A DNA stretch of 64,000 nt from Seohaeicola sp024304985. GTDB taxonomy: Bacteria; Pseudomonadota; Alphaproteobacteria; Rhodobacterales; Rhodobacteraceae. Made by a program: the position numbers and the translations under genes. The DNA lies in assembly GCF_028802875.1 (NCBI RefSeq), contig NZ_JARAMP010000003.1, positions 1 through 64,000 of the forward strand, given 5' to 3'. A model generated the notes under the pieces. That model was not told the DNA's origin. It ran no database searches and saw nothing but the letters and a program-made list of their open reading frames with translations. Of this stretch, positions 53,512-61,624 are shown in pieces (the first letter of the stretch is position 1; each line of letters starts with the position of its first letter).

Positions 53512-54047
53512 GGGGTCAATCCCTGTATCTGTCCGATCGCCGGAGCCTCGGTGCGGGTCGTTCCGGCCAAGGCTTCGGCCAGCGCCAGCCTGCCCCGCGA
53601 CAGGCGGCTCATGACCGTGCCTTCGGGGATGCCCAGCGCCTCGGCCACCTCGCGGTAGCGCAGGCCCTCGACGCAGACCAGTATCAGCACGGTCCGCTGC
53701 TCTTCCGGCAGCGCCTGCATCGCCCGGCGGACCTGCGCCAGATAGATCCGGTTCTCGGTCACATCGCGCCCGTCCTCTCCGACCAGCGGCGTGACGGTTT
53801 CCACGTCGTCCAGTGTCACCGTGGGGCGGCGGGCGCGGTGCCCGTCGATCCAGGTGTTGCGCATGATGCGGAACATCCAGCTGTCCAGCCGGGTGCCCGG
53901 CGCATAGCTGTCGATGTGGCGCAGCGCCTTTTCCACGGTCTGCTGCACAAGGTCATCCGCCTGATCCTGAACGCCCGTCAGGCTGCGGCCAAAGGCCCGC
54001 AGACGGGGCAGCAACCGGATCATCTCGTTGCGGATCACATCAGACAC
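53508..54047 (-). CDS. ECF (extracytoplasmic function) RNA polymerase sigma factor
   Basis: 179 residues with sigma region 2 (RLLPRLRAFGRSLTG, DLVQQTVEKALRH, SWMFRIMRNTWIDGHRARR) and region 4 (LPEEQRTVLILVCVEGLRYREVAEAL, with GIPEGTVMSRLSRGR as the DNA-reading helix). It lacks the long C-terminal domain of other ECF types. A GGAAT-N17-CGTT promoter upstream suggests autoregulation. Divergent from the protease-repeat-kinase genes and separated from them by about 300 nt. Confidence 0.93.
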   Translation of the reverse strand: MSDVIRNEMIRLLPRLRAFGRSLTGVQDQADDLVQQTVEKALRHIDSYAPGTRLDSWMFRIMRNTWIDGHRARRPTVTLDDVETVTPLVGEDGRDVTENRIYLAQVRRAMQALPEEQRTVLILVCVEGLRYREVAEALGIPEGTVMSRLSRGRLALAEALAGTTRTEAPAIGQIQGLTP

Positions 54048-54102
54048 GGGTGAAGCACTTTCTTCTGGTGGGCCGGCCGGTCAGATCCGGCTCTGGACAA
54101 AC

Positions 54103-54128
54103 AACGCAAGGCACCGGAACATTATTCC
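54103..54128 (-). promoter_or_regulatory. ECF-type promoter of the sigma/anti-sigma operon, within an inverted repeat
   Basis: On the minus strand GGAAT (54128-54124) and CGTT (54106-54103) are spaced by 17 nt, one mismatch from the consensus GGAAC-N17-CGTT and 55 nt before the sigma start. The -35 lies in an imperfect palindrome (CACCGGAA ... TTCCCGGTG, 54112-54133) whose other arm gives GGAAC facing the protease genes, but no good -10 follows there. Confidence 0.5.
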
Positions 54129-54343
54129 CGGTGTCATGTGAGATAGTCGCATTTTTTCAGGATCTACGGAATTTATCCGGGTTGGCCGCGTTTTCGTCAT
54201 GCGAAGCCCTGCGAAGATCCGCCCGTTTCTGCCGAACATGGCCGGGTCGTGCCGCAAAGGCCCGTGTTCGAAACCAAGATAGGGGACTTTGGCCACGATC
54301 TGGCTATATCCCGCTGCACCCGCGCCCGAAAAGGAGACACGCC

Positions 54344-55720
54344 TTGTCCAGCAAACCAACCGAACCCAAAGGCCCCGATCTGGCGCGCCGTGCCCTGCTG
54401 CGGCGGATCGGTCTGGCCGGCACGATGGCCTATACCGCACCCGCGCTGACGGCCTTGGGGATGGCGCGCGCCTCGGGCGGCGGCAGCGGTGGCGGTGGCA
54501 GCGGCGGCGCAAGCGGAGGTGCCAGCGGCGGCTCGGGTCCCGGTGAGAGTGGTGAGGGGGGCAATCCGTTCCAGCGCGCCTCCCGCCAGCGCGCTCCGGT
54601 CCAGCAGGCGCCGCGCCGTCGCGCCCCGCCTCCTCCGCCCGAGATCGTGCTGACCCTTCCCTCCAACCAGAGTCTTGCGGCTGCGGAAGCTGTCGGCTAC
54701 CGCGTGCTGGGATCACGGCAAAATGCGTCGCTGGATCGCACACTGGTCCGTTTGGGTCTGCCGGCAGGACGCAGCCCCGATCAGGCGCGCGCCGAACTGG
54801 CCGGGCTGTTGCCTCAGGCGACGGCGGATGTGAACCACCTTTATGTGCCGGATGACTTTCTGTGCCGCGATGGAGACTGCGCCGCGCATCAGATGATCGG
54901 CTGGTCCGGCTGGCCCAGTGCCTTTGCGCCGAAAATCGGGATGATCGACACCGGAATCAATGTCGATCACGAGGCGCTGGCCGGGCAGAAGCTGACGGTC
55001 TACCAGACCGATCTGGGGGATCGCGACGCGGCGGGCCGCCAGCATGGCACCGCCATCGCCGCGATGCTGCTGGGACGGCTGGACAGCCGTGTGCCGGGGC
55101 TGCTGCCCTATGCCGAGTTGATCGCGGTCGAGGCGTTCCATCGCGGTGGCAGTGGCGATCAGGCGGATGCCTTTTCTTTGGCCAATGCCATCGACCTGCT
55201 GCTGGACCAAGGGGTCAGCGTCATCAATCTCAGCTTCTCGGGGCCCGAGAATGCCGTGCTGCGCCAGATCACCGAAGAGGCCGTGGCGCGGTCTGTGGCC
55301 CTTGTGGCCGCTGCGGGCAATGGTGGCGCCGGGGCACCGCCGGTCTATCCGGCGGCATGGCCACATGTGCTGGCCGTGACGGCGGTGGACAGTCAGAAGC
55401 GCATTTACAGGCAGGCCAATCAAGGCCCCTATATCAGCCTTGCCGCCCCCGGTGTCGGCGTGTGGACGGCGGCCTCCATCTCGGGGGGGCGTCTGAAATC
55501 GGGCACCTCCTTTGCCGTTCCCTTCGTCACCGCAGCCTTGGCGGTGCAACGACTGCGGGAACCGGACACCCCGCTGGATCTGAGTATCGGCCAGATGGTC
55601 GATTGCGCGCAGGATCTGGGCGAGGCGGGCTATGACCCGGTGTTCGGCAATGGGCTGGTTTCCGCTCCGGGCTACTGCAAAGGCGAGGCGAGCGAGATTT
55701 TTTCGGTAAGCGGGGAATAG
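54344..55720 (+). CDS. subtilisin-like serine protease with Gly/Ser linker (S8 family)
   Basis: 458 residues from the TTG at 54344, chosen for AGGAG 7 nt upstream and because earlier codons look noncoding. It has a twin-arginine leader (about residues 15-43: ARRALLRRIGLAG... ending MARA), a Ser/Gly linker (SGGGSGGGGSGGASGG), a Pro/Arg-rich segment, and a catalytic domain with D202 (GMIDTG), H234 (GRQHGT), oxyanion N326 (AAGNGG) and S389 (SGTSFAVP). All catalytic residues are present. Expected to be exported. The same leader and SGGGSGGG start recur in the next gene. Probably trims or degrades that neighbour (inference). Confidence 0.88.
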   Translation: MSSKPTEPKGPDLARRALLRRIGLAGTMAYTAPALTALGMARASGGGSGGGGSGGASGGASGGSGPGESGEGGNPFQRASRQRAPVQQAPRRRAPPPPPEIVLTLPSNQSLAAAEAVGYRVLGSRQNASLDRTLVRLGLPAGRSPDQARAELAGLLPQATADVNHLYVPDDFLCRDGDCAAHQMIGWSGWPSAFAPKIGMIDTGINVDHEALAGQKLTVYQTDLGDRDAAGRQHGTAIAAMLLGRLDSRVPGLLPYAELIAVEAFHRGGSGDQADAFSLANAIDLLLDQGVSVINLSFSGPENAVLRQITEEAVARSVALVAAAGNGGAGAPPVYPAAWPHVLAVTAVDSQKRIYRQANQGPYISLAAPGVGVWTAASISGGRLKSGTSFAVPFVTAALAVQRLREPDTPLDLSIGQMVDCAQDLGEAGYDPVFGNGLVSAPGYCKGEASEIFSVSGE

Positions 55721-55791
55721 GAACCAGAGGACATCGTTCTTCTGACATAGCCGCTCATTGATGCGGTGAGATGAGAGAAAAGGATAACAAC

Positions 55792-56226
55792 ATGTCAGAA
55801 CAGAACTCCAAGACGGCTGTGTCGCGTCGCGCTCTGCTGGCGCGTCTGGGACTTGCGACGGGTGTCCTCTACGTCGCGCCGGTCATGATGCATCTGGGGG
55901 CGGCCCACGCCTCGGGCGGCGGCTCCGGCGGTGGTGCAGGCGGCTCCGGCGGTGGTGCAGGCGGCTCCGGCGGTGGTGCAGGCGGCTCCGGCGGTGGTGC
56001 AGGCGGCTCCGGTGGCGGGGCAGGCGGATCGGGCGGCGGCTCGGGTCCGGGCGGTTCGGGCGGGTCTGGTCCGGGCGGCTCGGGCGCGTCGGGTGCCTCG
56101 GGTGCCTCTGGCGCCTCGGGCCCCTCCGGACCGTCGGGCTCATCCAGCTCTTCCGGTTCGTCCAGTTCGTCTGGGCGGTCTGGTCCCAGTGGATCCTCCG
56201 GTCCTTCGGGCGCGGGACGGCGATGA
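55792..56226 (+). CDS. Gly/Ser-repeat protein with twin-arginine leader, putative modified peptide
   Basis: 144 residues from the ATG at 55792 (AAGGA upstream; an in-frame ATG at 55771 lacks a good site). The leader (about 10-41: SRRALLARLGLAT... ending AAHA) has the same pattern as that of the preceding protease. The rest is only Gly, Ser, Ala, Pro and a few Arg: six copies of GGSGGGA-type heptads, then GPGGSGGSGPGG, collagen-like GAS/GPS triplets, and serine blocks (SSSSSGSSSSSG), ending GAGRR. No cysteine and no fold. It is next to an HprK-PqqD protein that could recognise its leader and modify its serines. Function unknown. Confidence 0.8.
   Translation: MSEQNSKTAVSRRALLARLGLATGVLYVAPVMMHLGAAHASGGGSGGGAGGSGGGAGGSGGGAGGSGGGAGGSGGGAGGSGGGSGPGGSGGSGPGGSGASGASGASGASGPSGPSGSSSSSGSSSSSGRSGPSGSSGPSGAGRR
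55918..56043 (+). repeat. 21-bp tandem repeat (heptapeptide GGSGGGA), six units
   Basis: Four units (55918-55938, 55939-55959, 55960-55980 and 55981-56001) are identical in DNA. Two more (56002-56022 and 56023-56043) are diverged. The identity at third codon positions indicates recent copying or slippage, so copy number may vary among strains. Confidence 0.9.
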
Positions 56227-56227
56227 C

Positions 56228-57496
56228 ATGACGGCCTGCGATAACCCGCAGGTCAACACCGGGGCGCGCCTTGGGCGCGCCCCTCGTCCTGTTGTGCAAC
56301 TTCTCCGCTATCCCGGCCTTGACGGCACCATCGTTTTGGAAAACGCCGACGAGGTGCTGTCGGCCCTGAATGCGCTGATGACAGGCTGGACACCCGAGAT
56401 TGTGACGACGGGTCTTCAGAACGATGCCCCCGATCTGCCGCATCATGTCTCCCGGATCCGCGCCCAGAACGCGCGCTATGACCTGCATTCCCCGTGGCTG
56501 GACAAGCCGCTGCGCGGGTTGATGGCGGCGAGCGCGGCCTGTGGTGTGGTTGCCGACATCTCGCAGGCGTTCTGCAACCAGTATCGTGGCTGCCTCGGTC
56601 TGCATTGCGGGGCTGTGCGGATCAACGGGCATCTGGTGGTTCTGACCGGTCCCGCGCGGGCGGGCAAAAGCACCCTGATCTCGCGCCTGACGGCGGAACC
56701 GGACATGACCGTATTCTGCGACGATATCCTGCCCGTGATGGAGGATGGTCTGGCTTTCGGTCTGGGTCTGGCCCCGCGACTGCGCCTGCCTCTTCCCGCC
56801 GGGGTAAGCGCGGCCTTCCGCGCCCATGTCGATACCTATATGGGGCCAGCCGATCGCCGCTATGGCTATCTCTGCGGTCCGAATGTCGCGCCCCACGGCA
56901 CACGCGCGCCCGTCAGTGCCTTCATCGTGCTGGCACGCGGCCCAGACGCGCCCGCGCAACTGCACCGGATGGAACCGACCGAGGCGGTGCAGCATCTCGT
57001 GCGCCAGAACATCTCGGCCCCCGGCGAAGGGACGGAACATTTCGATCAGGTCACGCGGATGGCCGAAAGCCTGCTTTGCCTCAAGATGGTCTACAGCGAT
57101 CTGGAAGATGCGGTTGATCTGCTGCGCCGGGCCTTTGGCGCGGATGTCCTGCCTGCGCCCGGGGTAACGGTGGCCTCAGCCCTGCCCGCCGAGATCGAGG
57201 CGGTGGTGCATCCGCCCGCCAGCCTGACACAAGCCTACCGCCGCAGCCCGCAAGTGGCCGTGCGCGCCGTGCAGGACGATCTGTTTCTGTGGCACGCGAC
57301 CGAATACAGCTATTTCCACCTCAACAGGGTGGCTCGCGCGATCTGGACGCTGCTGGAAGACCCGATCACCGGCACCGAGATCGCCGCTACGCTGTCAGAG
57401 GTGTTTCCTGATGCCGCCCCCGCGCGGATCGCGGCTGATGTCGCCGCCCTGCTGGGGGCGTTCGAGACGGAATTCCTGATCCAGCCGGATGGCTGA
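56228..57496 (+). CDS. HPr-kinase-like ATPase fused to a PqqD-like (RiPP recognition) domain
   Basis: 422 residues from the ATG at 56228, one base after the repeat-protein stop. Residues 1-110 form an N-terminal domain of unknown type. 120-320 form an HprK-like P-loop domain: Walker A GPARAGKST (141-149), the acidic FCDDILPV and a long insert. Residues 335-422 form a PqqD-type winged helix (YFHLNRVARAIWTLLEDP, EIAATLSEVFP). In known pathways PqqD-type domains bind leader peptides, and HprK-like enzymes phosphorylate serine, for example on lasso-peptide tails. Here one polypeptide has both. Cytoplasmic, so modification would precede export. Confidence 0.82.
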   Translation: MTACDNPQVNTGARLGRAPRPVVQLLRYPGLDGTIVLENADEVLSALNALMTGWTPEIVTTGLQNDAPDLPHHVSRIRAQNARYDLHSPWLDKPLRGLMAASAACGVVADISQAFCNQYRGCLGLHCGAVRINGHLVVLTGPARAGKSTLISRLTAEPDMTVFCDDILPVMEDGLAFGLGLAPRLRLPLPAGVSAAFRAHVDTYMGPADRRYGYLCGPNVAPHGTRAPVSAFIVLARGPDAPAQLHRMEPTEAVQHLVRQNISAPGEGTEHFDQVTRMAESLLCLKMVYSDLEDAVDLLRRAFGADVLPAPGVTVASALPAEIEAVVHPPASLTQAYRRSPQVAVRAVQDDLFLWHATEYSYFHLNRVARAIWTLLEDPITGTEIAATLSEVFPDAAPARIAADVAALLGAFETEFLIQPDG

Positions 57497-57514
57497 ACGC
57501 AAGCTGACCACGCC

Positions 57515-57841
57515 TCAGCGCTGGTTCATCTTCTCGATATAGGCGCGCATTTCCTCGGCCTCGTGACGGGCTTCGCGCAGCCCCTCCATCGTGGCCGACA
57601 ATTCGGCCTCGGTCTGGGTCAACTGGTTGCTCAGTTCGGCCTCGCGCTGCTGCATGTAGGTGATCGCCTGATCGCGGGTCTCTTCAGCCTCGTGCAACTC
57701 CTGCGCCATCTTTTCCAGCTCGCCGATATCGGCTTTGGAGACACGGGTGAAACGGTGGATGAGCCAGTTCGCAAACCAGCCAAGGCTGAAGGCGACAAAC
57801 AGGATGACCGCCGTCGCGATGATGAATTCGGTTCTGTTCAC
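57515..57841 (-). CDS. membrane-anchored coiled-coil protein of unknown function
   Basis: 108 residues: one N-terminal membrane segment (about 6-28), then a long charged coiled coil (about 38-105: ELEKMAQELHEAEETRDQAITYMQQREAEL, in heptads). No domain recognised. Its start overlaps the stop of the large OmpA-domain gene by 4 nt, so it probably helps that protein act in the envelope. Confidence 0.72.
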   Translation of the reverse strand: MNRTEFIIATAVILFVAFSLGWFANWLIHRFTRVSKADIGELEKMAQELHEAEETRDQAITYMQQREAELSNQLTQTEAELSATMEGLREARHEAEEMRAYIEKMNQR

Positions 57842-59799
57842 TCGTCGGTCTCTTCCTGTCCGTCATCCGGGGCGGTCGCGTCGCCGCTGCCCCCATCGGA
57901 GGCCGCCTCACCTTCCTGCGAGGTTTGCGCGTCTTCTGCAACCCCTTCCTCGGCCGTGCCGCCGTCTTCGGCGGCGGTTCCGGCATCGGGCGTGTTCGTC
58001 AAAAGCCGGAATTCGATCCGCCGATTGGCCTCGCGCCCCTCTTCCGTGCCGTTGTCGGCAATGGGCTGGTCGACACCATAGCCGACCGCCGTGATGGACG
58101 ATGTCAGCACCCGCCGTGTGCGCAATTCGTTCAGAACCGCCAGCGCGCGGGCCTCGGACAGGCGCTGGTTCATCTCGACCCGGCCCTGGCTGTCGGTATG
58201 GCCGCTGATCTCCAGCGGCAGCTCTCCGCATTCCTTGAGGATGTCGGCAATGTCGCTGATGATTCCGCCCGCCGCAGCATCCGGCGTATCCGAACCCGGT
58301 TCGAAATTGATCTTGCGCGTAGACAGGATGGCGTTGATCCGGCGAATGCATTCCTCGGGCGAGGGCAGGGCCGCGACGGGGTCCAGCTCTTCGTTATAGG
58401 TGACGTTGATGGTGAAATCAGCAGTCTCGCCCAGCTTTTCGGCCAGAAGCGCCGCGATCTGCGCGCTGGCGCGGTCATTACCCGTGGTCCCGGTCACCGA
58501 GAAGGTCTCGGGCGTGACGGTCGCCGATCCCGTGGACAGGCGCGACAGGGCCTCCAGCCCCGCCAGAACCCGCACGGTCCAGTCCTCGGTCAAGGTCTCG
58601 TCGCTGCGCACCGCCGAGATCACCGCTTCCGAGCCGAAACGCGCCTTGGCATAGTTTTCCATGATGCTGCGGTTGGTCTCGTCGCCGATCCGGCCGCGCA
58701 ACTGCACCTTGCCTTCGGGTGTCAGGGCGGCGCTGAACGTCACCTGTCCCTGTCCTTCGGCAATTTCCGGTGCGGGCAGCACGGCGGTCAGCGCAAAGAC
58801 GTCAGGCAGACGGCTTTCCAGCTCGCCCACCACCCGGTCGAACAGGGCCTGTTCGGTGCCTTCCGCAGCCAGCAGGGTGATATCGGCATCGGTAAAGGTG
58901 ACCGACCCGCCCCCGATTTCGGCCAGCGCTGCGATGGCCTGTTCCGCCGCACGCGCCCAGTTGGGCGAAGGCACGCCTAGCCCGATGGTGCAGGTGCCCT
59001 TGCCCTCCATTCCGGCGGCGCGGGCGGCGGCAAGGATTCGGTCCTGCGCCTCTTGGGTATCGGCCGAACAGGCATCGAATCGACCGACGCCCTCGCTGAT
59101 CAGAAAGCGCAGGTTGAACGGCGTGATCACCGGACGCGGCGATGAGATATCCAGCGACAATCGCACCCCTGTCGGCACGCGGCGTGCGAGATCCACTTCA
59201 AGCTTGCGCCGCTCCTCCGCACTGTCGGTCATGGCCGTGATCGAGATGCGATCCGCCGAAATGGACACTTTCGAGCGGGGCATCGATTCCAGTGCGCGGA
59301 TGCCGAAATTCAGCGCGCGATCCCATTGGTCGGGCATCGGATAATCGGCGGTCTCCAGCAGGTCGGTCACCGTGCCTCCCGCCGCGATCGGTGCCAGCCG
59401 TGCCAGCAAGGCCTCACGATCCGTGGCGGCCGGAACAAGTCCGATCAGGGAAATCCCGCTTTCGTTCCGCAGGATCTCGACCGAGAATCGCGGCGGCTGG
59501 ACGCTACCGCTGTCCTTGATATCCATCCCGTCGATCACGCGGGCCGCATCGACCACGCCGCCCGCCGTGGACAGGGCCTTGAACCGCAGCGCCTCGGTCG
59601 GGGCGGTGCCTGTCAGCAGAACCTGAAGCCCGTTTGCCTGTACTTCAGCCCATGACAGGTCGTTTTCATCCAGCGCCAGTCGCACGCCATATTCGGAATT
59701 GTCCTCGATCGCTCTGACGGCGAATCCGGCGGCGACAAGGCAAACGCCTGCCGCGGCGAAAAAGGTCAGTGTCACGATGGCGATGGCGGAAAGGCGCAT
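57838..59799 (-). CDS. OmpA-family protein with tandem BON-like domains
   Basis: 653 residues from the ATG at 59799 (GAGG upstream). A membrane anchor or signal (about 5-27) is followed by several repeats of the BON/OmpA-like type (TGTAPTEALRFKAL; VPAATDREALLARLAPIA; GRIGDETNRSIMENYAK), then a C-terminal OmpA peptidoglycan-binding domain (INFEPGSDTPDA, ISGHTDSQGRVEMN, LSEARALAV, REANRRIEF) and an acidic Gly/Glu tail. Such proteins link the cell wall to the inner membrane. Operon with the coiled-coil protein. Confidence 0.83.
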   Translation of the reverse strand: MRLSAIAIVTLTFFAAAGVCLVAAGFAVRAIEDNSEYGVRLALDENDLSWAEVQANGLQVLLTGTAPTEALRFKALSTAGGVVDAARVIDGMDIKDSGSVQPPRFSVEILRNESGISLIGLVPAATDREALLARLAPIAAGGTVTDLLETADYPMPDQWDRALNFGIRALESMPRSKVSISADRISITAMTDSAEERRKLEVDLARRVPTGVRLSLDISSPRPVITPFNLRFLISEGVGRFDACSADTQEAQDRILAAARAAGMEGKGTCTIGLGVPSPNWARAAEQAIAALAEIGGGSVTFTDADITLLAAEGTEQALFDRVVGELESRLPDVFALTAVLPAPEIAEGQGQVTFSAALTPEGKVQLRGRIGDETNRSIMENYAKARFGSEAVISAVRSDETLTEDWTVRVLAGLEALSRLSTGSATVTPETFSVTGTTGNDRASAQIAALLAEKLGETADFTINVTYNEELDPVAALPSPEECIRRINAILSTRKINFEPGSDTPDAAAGGIISDIADILKECGELPLEISGHTDSQGRVEMNQRLSEARALAVLNELRTRRVLTSSITAVGYGVDQPIADNGTEEGREANRRIEFRLLTNTPDAGTAAEDGGTAEEGVAEDAQTSQEGEAASDGGSGDATAPDDGQEETDE

Positions 59800-59860
59800 G
59801 AAACCTCTGCAGGCAGTGGCCGGATGGGTCTGTCTTAGGGTGCGACGGGGGCAGGTGCAA

Positions 59861-60844
59861 TCACACCAACGCCGCACCGGCGAAAAACAGCAGGGGCAAA
59901 AGCCCCGCATCCCGGTTCGCGCGGAACAGGCGCAGAAGGCCTGGCATGTCCTCGGGATCGAATCGCGCCATCTGCCAGCGCATATGTGCCAGCATGGCCA
60001 GAGGCCCACCCAACGCGATGACAGTGGGCAATATATCCGCTCCCACCGCACGTGTGGCCGCCAGAACGGCGACACTCATCAGCAGGGTCGTGGCATACAT
60101 GAACCCGGTCAGCCACTGCGGACTGTCCTCCCCGAACAGCCGCGCCGTGGATTTGACGCCGATCAGCGCGTCATCCTCGGTGTCCTGATGGGCGTAGATC
60201 GTGTCATAGAACAGCGTCCAGGCAATCCCCGCGACATAGAGGATCACCGCAGGCCAGCCCAGACTGCCCGTATGCGCGGTCCAGGCCAGCAGCGCGCCCC
60301 AGTTGAAGGCCAGCCCCAGAAAGACCTGCGGCCACCATGTGAAGCGCTTGGCGAAAGGATAGATGGCCACGGGGATCAAGGCGATGATCCCCAGCGCGAT
60401 GGCCGCCGTATTGAAGGTCAGCAGAATCAGAAACGCGATCAGCGCCTGCACCACCATCCAGCCCGCCGCCTGTCGCGCCGTCACCTGTCCCGATGGAATG
60501 GGCCGCGACCGGGTCCGCGCCACTGCGCCGTCAAAATCCCGATCCGTGATGTCATTCCACGTACACCCCGCCCCCCGCATCAGGAACGCGCCCAGCGCGC
60601 AGCCGACAAAGATCCACAGATCGAACGGCCGCGCCTGCCCGTCATGCAGCATCGCCAGCGTCAGCCCCCACCAGCAGGGCAGCAGTAGAAGCCATGTCCC
60701 GATAGGGCGATCCGCCCGGCTCAGGCGCAGATAGGGCCGTGTCGCAGGCGGGGCCAGCCGGTCGACCCAGTTGCCACGCACCGCATCGGCAACCTGACCT
60801 GATGGAGATGTGTTGTCCTCTGGCATCTCATCCTGCGCGGTCAT
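59861..60844 (-). CDS. ubiA: 4-hydroxybenzoate polyprenyltransferase
   Basis: 327 residues from the ATG at 60844, preceded by GAGG. An N-terminal tail of about 30 residues precedes the membrane domain, with both prenyl-diphosphate motifs: NDITDRDFD and DTIYAHQDTEDD. It attaches the isoprenoid chain to 4-hydroxybenzoate in ubiquinone synthesis at the inner membrane. Divergent from rsmE with only 12 nt between starts, so the promoters must overlap the coding regions or lie inside them. Confidence 0.95.
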   Translation of the reverse strand: MTAQDEMPEDNTSPSGQVADAVRGNWVDRLAPPATRPYLRLSRADRPIGTWLLLLPCWWGLTLAMLHDGQARPFDLWIFVGCALGAFLMRGAGCTWNDITDRDFDGAVARTRSRPIPSGQVTARQAAGWMVVQALIAFLILLTFNTAAIALGIIALIPVAIYPFAKRFTWWPQVFLGLAFNWGALLAWTAHTGSLGWPAVILYVAGIAWTLFYDTIYAHQDTEDDALIGVKSTARLFGEDSPQWLTGFMYATTLLMSVAVLAATRAVGADILPTVIALGGPLAMLAHMRWQMARFDPEDMPGLLRLFRANRDAGLLPLLFFAGAALV

Positions 60845-60856
60845 ATTGTCTGCCTC

Positions 60857-61624
60857 ATGACTGATGCGAAAATCCGGCTCTTTGTAGACCAACCGCTGGG
60901 TGCGGGGCAAACCGTTCCTCTGGACCGGGATCAGGCCCATTACCTCTTCGGGGTGATGCGGCTGTCCGAGGGGGCAGGGGTGCTCTTGTTCAACGGGCGC
61001 GACGGCGAATGGCTGGCCCGCGTGACCGAGGCGGCCAAGCGCGGCGGCCTGCTGGCCTGCGAGGCGCAGACGCGCCCTCTCCGGATGCCCCCCGACCTAT
61101 GGCTGCTTTTTGCGCCGATCAAGAAGGCCCGCACCGATTTCATCGTGGAAAAAGCCGCCGAAATGGGGGCGGCGCGCATCATCCCTGTGCAGACCGACTT
61201 CACCAATGCCGAACGCATCCGGCAGGACCGGCTGCAAGCCCATGCCGTTGAGGCGGCCGAGCAATGCGGCGGCACTTTCGTGCCAGAAGTGGCCGGTCTG
61301 ATCCGGCTGGACCGGCTTTTGGCCGACTGGCCCGAGGGGCGGCAACTGATGTTCTGTGACGAAGGCTTCGCCGATGGCGGCACGGCGACAGTGGCGGCCC
61401 CGACATTGCCAGCCCGCAATCCCGCCGCTCCGGCGCAACCCTGGGCGATCCTGATCGGCCCCGAAGGCGGCTTTTCCCCCGCTGAACGCAAACGCCTGCA
61501 CGGGCTGCCCTTCGCCCATCCCGTCAGCCTCGGCCCGCGCATCCTGCGCGCCGATACGGCCGCCGTCGCCGCGCTGACCCTCTGGCAGGCAACCTTGGGT
61601 GACTGGACCCGGCCCACCGCATGA
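60857..61624 (+). CDS. rsmE: 16S rRNA (uracil-1498-N3)-methyltransferase
   Basis: 255 residues of the SPOUT family with LLFAPIKKARTDFIVEKAAEMG in pieces (APIKKARTDFI, KAAEMGAARI), the knot motif ILIGPEGGFSPAE and LGPRILRADTAAV. It methylates U1498 of 16S rRNA. No Shine-Dalgarno site is visible, consistent with a short or leaderless message. It overlaps the next gene by 4 nt. Confidence 0.94.
   Translation: MTDAKIRLFVDQPLGAGQTVPLDRDQAHYLFGVMRLSEGAGVLLFNGRDGEWLARVTEAAKRGGLLACEAQTRPLRMPPDLWLLFAPIKKARTDFIVEKAAEMGAARIIPVQTDFTNAERIRQDRLQAHAVEAAEQCGGTFVPEVAGLIRLDRLLADWPEGRQLMFCDEGFADGGTATVAAPTLPARNPAAPAQPWAILIGPEGGFSPAERKRLHGLPFAHPVSLGPRILRADTAAVAALTLWQATLGDWTRPTA

Noticed and set aside
54116..54140. 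ECF promoter on the plus strand facing the protease
   Set aside because: GGAAC is present at 54116-54120, but the sequence 16-17 nt downstream (TGTG or GTGA) does not match the CGTT -10 element.
55883..57040. A 385-codon minus-strand frame opposite the repeat and kinase genes
   Set aside because: It contains long His/Arg repeats that merely mirror the Gly/Ser tandem repeat, without a ribosome site.
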